This document shows, piece by piece, positions 24,328-33,400 of a DNA stretch of 35,691 bases. Each line of letters begins with the position of its first letter. Position 1 is the stretch's first letter. The stretch comes from Hylemonella sp. (GTDB taxonomy: Bacteria > Pseudomonadota > Gammaproteobacteria > Burkholderiales > Burkholderiaceae_C), in assembly GCA_030695415.1 (NCBI GenBank), contig JAUYQZ010000021.1, forward strand, positions 1-35,691, read 5' to 3'. The notes below the pieces were generated by a model. The model was not told where the DNA came from. It worked only from the letters and a program-made list of their open reading frames with translations, and did not search any database. The position numbers and the translations under genes are program-made.

Positions 24328-25317
24328 TCAGTCGTTGGCCTTGAAGCCGGTGGCGCGGACCACCTCGGCCCAACGTGCAGTCTCGGCGGCGATGGTGGCG
24401 GCAAAGGCGTCGCCGTATTCCTGCGGTACGTCGAAGCCCTGCGCCTCCAGCCGGGCCTTGTAGTCCGCATCCGTCTGGGCCTTCTGCGTGGCCGCGGCGA
24501 TGGCGTCGAGCACCGCCTTGGGCGCGGCGGCCGGCGCCAGCAGGCCGAACCAGATGGTGGTGTTGAGTTCCGGGTGGCCCAGCTCAGCCAGCGTGGGCAC
24601 CTGCGGCAGGTGACGCGAGCGCTGCGGGCCGGTGACGGCGATGGCGTTGAGCTTGCCCGACTGCACGTGGGGCAGCGCCGACTGCAATTGCGCAAACCCC
24701 AGCGGCACCTGGCCACCCAGCAGGTCGGTGGTCTGCGGTGCGGAGCCCTTGTAGGGGATGTGGGGCATGTCCAGCTTGAAACGCTGGCTGAGCTGGTAAC
24801 CGAGAAAGTGCGAGGGCGTGCCCGGGCTGAACGAGGCATAGGCGGCCTTGGCGGGGTTCGCGGTCGCCCATTGGACGAGCTCGGGCAGCGTGCGGGCCGG
24901 CACCGAGGGATGGGTGACGAGCACCAGCGGCGCTTCCACGCCCTTGGCAATCGGCTTGAAGCCCGCTTGCTGCCAGCGCTGCTGGGAATAGACCGAGGGG
25001 TTGATGGTCATCATGGACTGGGTGCCGATCCACAGCGTGTGGCCGTCGGGCTGCGCCTTCTGCACGAACTCGGCGCTGATGTTGCCGTTGGCGCCGGGCT
25101 TGTAGTCGACCAGGAAGGTGCCGCCGGTGACCTTGCCCAGCTGCTGCGCCAGGGCGCGGGCGTAGGCGTCGATGGCACCGCCGGGCGGTGTGCCGACGAT
25201 GAGCGTGACCGGCTTGCTGGGCCAGGCGGGGGCTTGCGCGCTGGCGGCCCAGGGGGTGAGCAGGCAGGCACCGGTCAGGGCCAGCGCCAGGCGGCGGGCG
25301 CGGTGAATGTTGTTCAT
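24328..25317 (-). CDS. Bug/TctC-family solute-binding protein, second gene of a Bug pair
   Basis: 329 residues with a signal peptide (RRLALALTGACLLTPWAASA, then QAPAWPSKPVTLIVG). Family motifs include TPPGGAIDAYARALAQQLG, HIPYKGSAPQTTDLLGGQV and a WFGLLAPA segment. AAGGAG stands 7 nt before the ATG. It is the last gene of the sulfatase-Bug-Bug operon, 37 bp after its paralogue, with which it shares layout but differs in many positions, so the ligands may differ. It binds a carboxylate or related organic anion in the periplasm by family knowledge. No TctAB genes are near. Confidence 0.92.
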   Translation of the reverse strand: MNNIHRARRLALALTGACLLTPWAASAQAPAWPSKPVTLIVGTPPGGAIDAYARALAQQLGKVTGGTFLVDYKPGANGNISAEFVQKAQPDGHTLWIGTQSMMTINPSVYSQQRWQQAGFKPIAKGVEAPLVLVTHPSVPARTLPELVQWATANPAKAAYASFSPGTPSHFLGYQLSQRFKLDMPHIPYKGSAPQTTDLLGGQVPLGFAQLQSALPHVQSGKLNAIAVTGPQRSRHLPQVPTLAELGHPELNTTIWFGLLAPAAAPKAVLDAIAAATQKAQTDADYKARLEAQGFDVPQEYGDAFAATIAAETARWAEVVRATGFKAND

Positions 25318-25354
25318 GGCGGGTCTCCTTGATCGTTCGTTTTTAAGAGGGCAC

Positions 25355-26326
25355 TCAGTCCAGCTTGAGCTTGATGCGGCGCGCCACCTCGCCCCAGCGC
25401 TGCGTGTCCTGCGCCAGGCGCGTGGCGGTTTCAGCGGCATTGCCGGCCACCACGCTCTGGTCCGACTGCGCGAGCCGCTCGACCAGTTCCGGACTCCTGA
25501 GTGCCACGGCCATGGCGTCGTGCATCTTTTGCACCAGGGCCGCAGGCGTGTCCTTGGGGGCGAACAACACCAGTGAGAAAGTGGCATCAAAGCCGGGGTA
25601 GCCGGTTTCGGCCACGGTGGGCACCTCGGGCAGCAGCGGGGAGCGCTTGGCACCGGAGACGGCCAGGGCAAGCAGCTTGCCCGCCTTCACATGCGGCAGC
25701 ACGGTGGGGCCGGCGAGGAAGCCGCATTCCACCTGGCCGCCCAGCATGTCCTGCACGGCGGGTGCGGGGCCCTTGTAGGGAACGTGCGTCATCTGGATGC
25801 CGGCCGCGGTGCTGAACAGCTCGGTGGTGAGGTGGCCGGGCGAGCCGGCGCCGCCCGAGGCGTAGGTCATCGGCGTGGCGCGCGCCTTTTTCACCAGCTC
25901 GGCCACCGTCTTCACGCCCACGTTGGGGTTGCACACCAGGGTCTGGCTGAAGGCGCTGGCGCGGATCACGGGCTGCAGGTCGGAGGCCTTGAAGGGCATC
26001 TTCTCGTAGACATGCGGGTTGACCGTCAGCGTGGTGTCGGTGGTCCACAGCCAGGTGTAGCCGTCCGGTGCGGCACGCACAGCCTCGGCCGTGCCGATGT
26101 TGCCGTTGGCGCCGGGCTTGTTGTCGATGACCAGGGGCTGTTTGAGGATCTCCTGCACCTTGGGCGCAGCGCCGCGCAACACGATGTCGCTCGGGCCCGC
26201 GGGTGGCAGGGGCACGATGACGCGGATCGGCCGCTCGGGCCAGGAGGGCTGGGCGCTGGCGTGCAGCGCGCTCAGGCCGAGCAGCAGGCCAGCGGCCAGG
26301 GCGGACAGGGGGGTGCTTCGGTTCAT
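25355..26326 (-). CDS. Bug/TctC-family solute-binding protein, first gene of a Bug pair
   Basis: 323 residues. Signal peptide MNRSTPLSALAAGLLLGLSA followed by LHASAQPSWPERPIRVIV. Family motifs: PLPPAGPSDIVLRGAAP in the place of the usual PGGxxD loop (Gly-Gly replaced by Ala-Gly), HVPYKGPAPAVQDMLGGQV, and VLFAPKDTPAALV. GAGGAG lies before the ATG. It follows the sulfatase by 38 bp and precedes the second Bug gene by 37 bp. Co-expression with a sulfatase suggests that the ligand may be a sulfate ester or its product, but this is only inferred from position. Confidence 0.92.
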   Translation of the reverse strand: MNRSTPLSALAAGLLLGLSALHASAQPSWPERPIRVIVPLPPAGPSDIVLRGAAPKVQEILKQPLVIDNKPGANGNIGTAEAVRAAPDGYTWLWTTDTTLTVNPHVYEKMPFKASDLQPVIRASAFSQTLVCNPNVGVKTVAELVKKARATPMTYASGGAGSPGHLTTELFSTAAGIQMTHVPYKGPAPAVQDMLGGQVECGFLAGPTVLPHVKAGKLLALAVSGAKRSPLLPEVPTVAETGYPGFDATFSLVLFAPKDTPAALVQKMHDAMAVALRSPELVERLAQSDQSVVAGNAAETATRLAQDTQRWGEVARRIKLKLD

Positions 26327-26364
26327 GGGGTCTCCTCGTTGTTGTGTGTGTGGGGCGTACCTGG

Positions 26365-27687
26365 TCAGCGTGGCGGCATGTCCTTGACCGAGTAGCCCAG
26401 GCTGACGGTGGCGTCCTCGGGGATGGCTGGCACGGTGGCCTCCCAGCGCAGCCAGTCCTCGCGCATGCGCGCCAGGCGCTCGGGCTCGCGCGCCGCCAGG
26501 TTGGCGCGTTCGCGGGCGTCCTGCGTGATGTTGAACAGGTACTCGTGCTCGTCCACCTTGAGGTACTTCCACGGGCCCTGGCGCAGCGCGCGCTGGTGGC
26601 GGTGGTTCATGCGCCAGTACAGAGGGCGCTCGAAGGTGTCGGACGGCTTGCGCAGCACGCGCGCCAGCGAGACGCCGTCGATGGGGAAGTCGGGGGCGGG
26701 CTGTGCGCCGCCGACATCGAGCAGGGTGGCCGACCAGTCCATGGTCATGCAGTGCTGCTCGCTGGTGCTGCCAGCGGGAATGACGCGCGGCCAGTGCGCA
26801 ATCCACGGCACGCGGATGCCGCCTTCGGTGAGGTCCATCTTGCCGCCCACCAGCGGCCAGTTGTCGGAGTAGCGCTCGCCGCCGTTGTCGCTGGTGAAGA
26901 CGATCAGCGTGTCGTCCAGCAGGCCCTGCGCGCGCAGCGTGGCCACCAGCGTGCCGATGCCTTCGTCCATGTGGTGGATCATGCGACGGTAGGTCTCGAC
27001 GTTGCCGCCGTGCAGGTGGAAGAGGTTGTCCTTGACCTCTTCGGCCAGGTGCGCATCGTCGCGCGTCTCCCAGGGCCAGTGGGGGGCGGTGTAGTGCAGG
27101 CTGAGGAAGAAGGGTTGCCCGCCGCGGGCGGCTTCGGCGCGGCGCTGCACGTAGTCCACCGCGCGCTGCGACAGCAGGTCGGTGAGGTAGCCCACCTCGT
27201 GGTGCTCTTCCTCGCCGACGTAGAGATCGTGGTCGCCCTTGCCCGAGCAGTGCGAGAAGTAGTCCACGCCGCCGGCCATGATGCCGTAGAACTCGTCGTA
27301 GCCCGAGCGTAGCGGCCCGAAGCTGGGCGGGTAGCCCAGGTGCCACTTGCCCACGAGCGCCGTGGCGTAGCCCGCATCACGCAGCAGCGAGGGCAGGGTG
27401 GGGAGCTCCGGCGGCAGGCCCAGCCTGGGGTTGCCCTTGCTGCGGCTGTTGATGGGCTCCTCCATGCCACCGCGCAGGCGGTACTGGTAGCGCATGGTGA
27501 TCAACGCGAAGCGCGTGGGTGAGCACACGGGCGAGTTCGAATAGCCCTCGCTCAGGCGCAGGCCGCCGGCGGCCAGGGCGTCGATGTGGGGCGAGACCGG
27601 GCCGAACTGGGCGTTGCGCCCGCCGTAGCAGCCGAGGTCGGCGTAGCCGAGGTCGTCGGCCACGATGTAAATGATGTTGGGCTTCAT
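26365..27687 (-). CDS. FGly-dependent sulfatase, apparently cytoplasmic
   Basis: 440 residues of the type I sulfatase family. MKPNIIYIVADDLGYADLGC supplies the first metal ligands. The C-S-P-T-R sequence (C55-R59, after SNSPV) is the signature in which Cys is changed to formylglycine, the catalytic residue. GKWHLG and FTSDNGGERYSDNW carry further active-site residues, and a Lys/His set follows in GGKMDLTEGGIRVPW. There is no signal peptide, so the protein should stay in the cytoplasm unless exported in another way. A Cys-type sulfatase needs a formylglycine-generating enzyme, which is not encoded here. It heads the sulfatase-Bug-Bug operon and is divergent from a LysR gene. The substrate (sulfate ester) is unknown; phosphonate or phosphate ester hydrolysis cannot be excluded. 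Confidence 0.9.
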   Translation of the reverse strand: MKPNIIYIVADDLGYADLGCYGGRNAQFGPVSPHIDALAAGGLRLSEGYSNSPVCSPTRFALITMRYQYRLRGGMEEPINSRSKGNPRLGLPPELPTLPSLLRDAGYATALVGKWHLGYPPSFGPLRSGYDEFYGIMAGGVDYFSHCSGKGDHDLYVGEEEHHEVGYLTDLLSQRAVDYVQRRAEAARGGQPFFLSLHYTAPHWPWETRDDAHLAEEVKDNLFHLHGGNVETYRRMIHHMDEGIGTLVATLRAQGLLDDTLIVFTSDNGGERYSDNWPLVGGKMDLTEGGIRVPWIAHWPRVIPAGSTSEQHCMTMDWSATLLDVGGAQPAPDFPIDGVSLARVLRKPSDTFERPLYWRMNHRHQRALRQGPWKYLKVDEHEYLFNITQDARERANLAAREPERLARMREDWLRWEATVPAIPEDATVSLGYSVKDMPPR

Positions 27688-27758
27688 GCAGGGGGAAGTT
27701 AGCATTCCCGCAGCCATTCGTAAAATCGATGTTTGATTGTTTGAATTAAAAAATTTCT
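27688..27758. promoter_or_regulatory. AT-rich divergent control region, sulfatase operon / lysR-type gene
   Basis: The 71-bp gap between the two divergent start codons is markedly AT-rich from 27718 to 27757. It contains ATC-N7-GAT (27725-27737) as a short dyad and AT-tracts (AATTAAAAAATTT). LysR proteins usually bind such a gap to control both genes. No convincing -35/-10 pair could be fixed. Neither gene has an obvious Shine-Dalgarno sequence. Confidence 0.45.
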
Positions 27759-28685
27759 ATGGATCCACGTCAACTCATCCAGCTCGCCTCGATCCTGGAG
27801 TGCGGCTCGCTCAGCAAGGCGAGTCAGATCCTGCACCTGACGCAGCCCACGCTGACCCACAGCATGCAGGCGCTGGAGCTGCACGCCGGCGGGCAGCTGT
27901 TCGAGCGCAGCCGTTTCGGTGTGCGCAGCACGGCCCTGGGCGAGGTGCTCGCACGCGAGGGCCGGGCCATCGCCCGGCACATGCGCGACGCGGACGAAGC
28001 CTGCGCACGGCACCGCACTGGCTTTCGGCACAGCATCCGGCTGGGCACCGGGCCGCTGGTGGGCATGGCCTTCGTGCCCGGCCTGGTGGCCGCCCTGTCG
28101 GCCGTGGAGCCGCGCTACGCCCTGACGATCCAGAGCGACCGGCCCCACCTGCTGGTGGACCAGCTCGTCGACGGTCGGCAGGATTTCGTGATCGCACCGT
28201 CCTGGCTGGACAAGCCGCCGCCGGGCGTGGAGCGCTTTCTGCTCGTGGAGGACGAGATCGGCATTTTTTGTGGGCGCGACCATCCGCTCGTGCAGGCCGG
28301 CGGGCTGGCGCAGGCCCGCGGGCTGGATCTGGAGTGGGTAAGCCTGGGCACGGCCTCGCCGTTCGACCAGAACGTGCGCGAGATGCTGCAGCAGGCCGGC
28401 CTGGACAAGGCGCGCCCGGGCATCACGCTGGTCGGCGACGCCTCCATACTGCTGCGCATCCTCGCGCAGGGACGCCATCTGTCGGTGCTGCCCAAGTTCC
28501 CCTTGCGCCTGCTGGGGGCCGGCTCGGGCTTGCGCGAACTGGAAGTTGCCGCGCCGTCCATGCCGCGTCCCATCTACCTTTGGTGTCGTACCGAATCGCT
28601 GGAAGACGCGTCGCTGGTACGACTCAAGGATTTGATTCTGGAGCACGCGGCGTCCACGGCGGGCGTGGCTGACACCGGCAGGTGA
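27759..28685 (+). CDS. LysR-family transcription regulator
   Basis: 308 residues. The N-terminal helix-turn-helix is typical (MDPRQLIQLASILECGSLSK, then ASQILHLTQPTLTHSMQALE). The C-terminal part (about 90-295) is the periplasmic-binding-like effector domain, with AFVPGLVAALSAVEPRYALT and GRHLSVLPKFPL. It is divergent from the sulfatase operon and very probably activates it in response to a pathway compound. A Trp/Cys-rich end of the domain (PRPIYLWCRTES) is a common feature of such sensors. Confidence 0.93.
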   Translation: MDPRQLIQLASILECGSLSKASQILHLTQPTLTHSMQALELHAGGQLFERSRFGVRSTALGEVLAREGRAIARHMRDADEACARHRTGFRHSIRLGTGPLVGMAFVPGLVAALSAVEPRYALTIQSDRPHLLVDQLVDGRQDFVIAPSWLDKPPPGVERFLLVEDEIGIFCGRDHPLVQAGGLAQARGLDLEWVSLGTASPFDQNVREMLQQAGLDKARPGITLVGDASILLRILAQGRHLSVLPKFPLRLLGAGSGLRELEVAAPSMPRPIYLWCRTESLEDASLVRLKDLILEHAASTAGVADTGR

Positions 28686-28747
28686 TTGCGGCGGCGGCCG
28701 GGGTGGCGGCTCAGCCGCGCGGCACTGCGTCGAACTGCGGGGTTTGC

Positions 28748-30442
28748 CTAGAAGCCCTTGGTGAGATTGATCCAGCCGCGGGTGGCGGCCTGGCCCGCAA
28801 GCTGTTCGGGCGTGGCTCCGATGGGCGTGGCGATGTAAGCCTGGGCCTGCCAGCGCTCCTTTCCTGACCAGCTCAGCCCCAGGCCCGCGCCGCTGAGCAC
28901 GGCGTCGTTGCGCCCGGCCGCCCAGGGTCTGCGGTTGATCTCCAGCTGCGCGCTGTCGACGAAGACCTGCAGCTGCCATGACCCGTTCCAGGCCGGGCCC
29001 AGGTTGTGCCGGTATTCGACGCTGGCGAAATAGCCGCTGTCGCCCGAGATGGCGCCCACGTCGTAGGCCCGTACGGTGTACGGCCCGCCGGCGGCCATTT
29101 TCTTGGAGGCGTCCAGGTTGTCCTGCGTCCACTGGCCGTTTAGGCTCAGGTACAGGGCCTTGTCCTGGCCCAGGTCCTGCAGGCGCGCAAGCTGGGCGTT
29201 CCATCGGGCGTAGCTGCCCTGGGTGCGCGCCGACGCAGCATCGACCGATCGCGCCACGGGATCTTCGATGTTGACCTGCCCCGTGGTCCAGTTCACGGAC
29301 CAGTTGTTGATGCCGCCCGACAGGACGGTGTCCCGCGAATCACCCGAAAGGCTCAGGGTGGTGTTGTCCACGGTGCGGTCCGTGCGGATCGCGCTGCTGC
29401 CCAGGCGGTCGCGCAGTCGCATCTGGTCATATTGCAGCTGCCCGTGCAGGCTGGCATTGCCCCGGCGCAGCAGGGGGTGCCGCACCCACAGGCTCGAGAT
29501 CTCGGCATCGCCGTGGCCCTGGAGCGTCGCCAGCGTATTGCCCAGCGTGTAGTTCAGCGCGGCATAGGCCGCTCCCAGTCGGGTGCCGCGACCGCTCAGC
29601 AGCGTTTCATACGACAGGCGCCCGTAATTCATGCCCCGATCCTCGGACGTCATGCCGCTGAGGCTCAGCACGTCGCCATGGTGCAGCGGGTTGTTGATGT
29701 AGACCAGGCCGCCGACGCGCCCGCGGCCGGTGTAGCGGCTGCCGTAGTTGTCCAGCGTCACGTTGCCGGCGACGCGGGGGCCGGCCTCTGCCAGCACCGA
29801 CAGGTCGGACGTGCCGACGCTGGAGCCGGGCCGCAGGTTCGCATTGACCACGACGCCCGGGATGTCGGACAGCAGCAGCAGGGCGTGGTCCAGCTTGGCC
29901 TGGGCGATGAACTGGCCGTCTCGCAGGGGCGAGAGCGTGTCTTCCAGCAAGGGGGTGCTCACCGGGCTGCGGTTGTCCAGGCTGATCTTGTCGTAGCGCG
30001 CTTCCAGCACCTCGATGACCACGATGCCGTTGCGTATCACCTGGGCCGGAATGATGGCCCGCGCCAGCGGATAACCATGGCGCTGGTAGTAGTTGGTGAT
30101 GCGGTCGGCCAGTTCCTGCAACTGGACCAGGGTGAGCTCCTGCCCTTCGCGCTGGGCCACCAGGGCGTACAGAGTCCGCCCGTCGAACAGGGTGTTGCCG
30201 GTGATCTGCACGGCCTGCACCTTGAATGCCGCGCCCGGCGGCAGCCTGCCGCGGCTCTCGCTTTCGATGCTCAGCCCTGGCCGGGCGGCCGGGGCCGGGG
30301 CGGGCGCGCTCCGCGGGATCTGCTGCAGGAGGGTCCCCGCGCCCGGCGTGGTCTGCGCCGGCACCCCCAGGGGAAGCAGGGCGACCAGGACGGCCCCCAG
30401 GGGCAGGGTGCCGCGTGCAAGCGGGTACAGGCGTGACTTCAT
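28748..30442 (-). CDS. TpsB outer-membrane transporter of a two-partner secretion system (ShlB/FhaC/HecB family)
   Basis: 564 residues. Signal peptide MKSRLYPLARGTLPLGAVLV followed by ALLPLGVPAQ; a Pro/Ala linker; a POTRA domain at about 73-150 (FKVQAVQITGNTLFDGRTLY and VIEVLEARYDKISL); then a 16-strand-type barrel. VRAYDVGAISGDSG (near 455) is the form here of the VRGY/F loop motif that lines the pore. The C-terminal residue is Phe, as expected for insertion by the BAM complex. The protein exports the TpsA protein made from the gene just upstream. Its ATG overlaps the tpsA stop as ATGA, so translation is coupled. The start at 30442 is fixed by this overlap and by the signal peptide. It ends 62 bp from the convergent LysR gene. 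Confidence 0.95.
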   Translation of the reverse strand: MKSRLYPLARGTLPLGAVLVALLPLGVPAQTTPGAGTLLQQIPRSAPAPAPAARPGLSIESESRGRLPPGAAFKVQAVQITGNTLFDGRTLYALVAQREGQELTLVQLQELADRITNYYQRHGYPLARAIIPAQVIRNGIVVIEVLEARYDKISLDNRSPVSTPLLEDTLSPLRDGQFIAQAKLDHALLLLSDIPGVVVNANLRPGSSVGTSDLSVLAEAGPRVAGNVTLDNYGSRYTGRGRVGGLVYINNPLHHGDVLSLSGMTSEDRGMNYGRLSYETLLSGRGTRLGAAYAALNYTLGNTLATLQGHGDAEISSLWVRHPLLRRGNASLHGQLQYDQMRLRDRLGSSAIRTDRTVDNTTLSLSGDSRDTVLSGGINNWSVNWTTGQVNIEDPVARSVDAASARTQGSYARWNAQLARLQDLGQDKALYLSLNGQWTQDNLDASKKMAAGGPYTVRAYDVGAISGDSGYFASVEYRHNLGPAWNGSWQLQVFVDSAQLEINRRPWAAGRNDAVLSGAGLGLSWSGKERWQAQAYIATPIGATPEQLAGQAATRGWINLTKGF

Positions 30443-33400
30443 GGTGAGACGTCGCATTTGGTGTTGATGGCGTTGGCGGGCATCCTGACGCCGCCCTGCT
30501 CGACGCGCACCAGCAGCATGGTCCCGATGAAAACCCCCGAGGTGTCGCGACCGGTGTCCAGCGTGTTCAGGGCCGAATCGCTGCCTTCGCCCGAGACGTT
30601 GCAGGAGGTCGTGCCCGGTCCGGAGGGCGGATTCTGCTTGAGGAGAGCCACCAGATCGATCAGCTGGGTTGGCTCGCGCACCGGGTTGGTGTTGCGCGGT
30701 AACCCACGCTCTTCCAGCAAGGCGCTGAGCAGGGGTTGGAGCACGGCGGTCGTGTCGACCACGACGACCGGCTGGGTCAGCGTCAGGGCGGTGGCGTTGG
30801 GCGCGGCCTGGGTGAAGGTGTAGTTCGCGGCGCTCAGTCCGCCCCCGATGATGGGGTAGGAGCCCGCCATGCTGCTGGTGCCCACCGGGCTGGTCCAGGC
30901 CAGCGTGCCCGTGGTCGCGCTCGCGGGCGTGTCACCCAAGACAAAACCGCTCAGCGAGCCGGACAGGCCGAAGGGCGTTTGTCCCACCAGGAAGCTGGCG
31001 GGCAGCGCCGTGTAGACCAGCGTGGCCGGGGTGATGGTGAAGAGGCCGTCGGTGAAGCTGTCCAGCGTGTAGTTGCCGTTGGTGGCCAGGCTGCCCTGGG
31101 TGATGGCGTACGGTCCGCCCGCAACGTTCTCGCCACCAGCCCGCGCAAGAGCACCCGAGAGCACGCTGGCTGTGGTGTCGCCGTTCACCAGGCCCGTGCT
31201 GGCGAAGGTCAGGGTCGGGTCGGCGCTGCCGTAGACCTTGCTGCGGGCGTCGGCGCTCACGAGCAGCGGCGCGGCCGTGACGCCCAGGCTGCCATTGACA
31301 TAGCTGACCGTGTAGTTGCCAGGGGTGAAGCTGCCGCCGGTGGCGGCGCTGGCCGTGATGGCATAGGGACCGCCGGCCACCCCAGCCGTCGGCGCGGCAC
31401 CGGCGCTGGCCAGGACCACTGTGCCGATGGACTCGCCATTTCTGAGGCCCACGCTACTGAACTCGGTGCCGGTGAAGCTCACCGTGTCGCCGTAGGTCTT
31501 GCTGCTGCTGTTGGCGGCGATGCCCAGCGGTGCGGGCGTCACGCCCAGATTGCCATTGACGTAGCTGATGGTGTAGTTGGTCGAGCTCTGGCCGGAGGGC
31601 GTGATGGCGTAGTTGCCGACGCTGGAGGTCGGTCCGGCTGGCGTGGTGAAGGCCAGCGTGCCGCCGAGCACGGTTGACGTTTCCCCGTTCTGGAAGCCGG
31701 TGTAGGTGGCGCTGAGGGCGGGGTTGGCATCGCCGTAGAGGCGGGTGGCGCTGTTGGCGGCGATGCCCAGGGGTACGGGGGTCACGCGCAGATTGCCGTT
31801 GACGTAGCTGATGGTGTAGTTGGTCGAACTCTGGCCGGAAGGGATGATGGTGTAGTTGCCCACGTTGACGGCACCCTGCGAGGTGCCGCCGTATTGCAGC
31901 GTGCCGCTCAGGGAGGTGGCCGAGTCCCCGGGCAGGAAGCCGCTGTAGTTCACGCCATTGCCGCCGCTGTAGGGCAGGCCGTCGTAGGCCTTGACGGCCG
32001 CATTCGCCGCCACCCCCAGCAGCCCGGCGGGGATGACGCCCAGGGTGCCATCGACGTAGCTGATGCTGTAGTTGCCGGCATTGAAGCTGCCGCCGGTGGC
32101 CGCGCTGGCGGTGACGGCGTAGGGGCTGCCGGCCACCCCGGCGCTTGGCGCGGCGCCCGCGCTGGCCAGGCTCACACTGGCGATGGATTCGCTGTTTTTC
32201 AGGCCGGTGCTGGTGAACTCGGTGCCGGTGAAGCTCACCGTGTCGCCGTAGGCCTTGCTGCGGCTGTTGGCGGCGATGCCCAGCGGGGCCGGGGTCACGC
32301 CCAGGTTGCCGTTGACGTAGCTGATGCTGTAGTTGCTTGCGCTCTGACCTGACGGCGTGATGGCGTAGTTTCCGACGCTGGAGGCGGCCACGGCCGGGGT
32401 GGTGAGGGCCAGCGTGCCACCGAGCACCGCAGACGTTTCCCCGTTCTTGAGGCCGGTGTAAGTGGCGCTGAAAGCCGGGTTGGCATCGCCGTAGAGGCGG
32501 GTGGCGCTGTTGGCTGCAATGCCCAGCGGGGCCCGGGTCACACCCAGATTGCCGTTGACGTAGCTGATGCTGTAGTTGCTTGCGCTCTGGCCGGAGGGCG
32601 TGATGGCGTAGTTGCCGACGCTGGAGCTGGGCACGGCCGGGGTGCTGAGCGCCAGCGTGCCGGTCAGCGCTGCTGACGTTTCCCCGTTCCTGAAGCCGCT
32701 GTAGACGGCGCTGAAGGCGGGGTTGGCGTCGCCGTACAGGCGGGTGGCACTGTTGGCGGCAATGCCCAGCGGCGCGGGCGTCACGTTCAGATTGCCGTTG
32801 ACGTAGCTGATGGTGTAGTTGGCCGAACTCTGCCCCGAGGGCGTGATGGCGTAATTGCCGACGTTGGAGCTGGGCACGGCCAGGGTGCTGAGGGCGAGCG
32901 TACCGGCCAGTACCGTGGACGTTTCCCCATTCTGGAAGCCGGTGTAGCTGGCATTGAAGGCGGGATTGACATCGCCGTACAGGCGGGTGGCGCTGTTGGC
33001 CGCGATGCCCAGCGGCGCCGGAGTCACGCGCAGATTGCCATTGACGTAGCGGATGGTGTAGTTGGTCGAGCTCTGCCCGGAGGGGATGATGGTGTAGTTG
33101 CCTGCGTTGACGGCACCCTGCGAGGTGCCGCCGTATTGCAGCGTGCCGCTCAGGGAGGTGGGGCCGTCGCCACTCTGGAAGCCGGCATAGGTCACGCCAT
33201 TGCCGCCGATGAAGGCCAGGCCGTCATAGGTCTTGATCGCAGCGTTCGCCGCCACGGCCAGCAGGTCGGCCTGGACGACGACCAGCGCACCGTCGACATA
33301 GCTGATCGTGTAGTTGCCGGAAGTGAATGTGCCGCCGCTGGCGGCGCTGGCCGTGATGGCGTAGGGGCTGTCGGCCACCCTGGCGCTCGGCGCTGCGCCG

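Noticed and set aside
28706..28718. Hairpin GCGGC-TCA-GCCGC between the lysR-type gene and tpsB as a shared terminator
   Set aside because: Only five pairs and no T-run on either strand.
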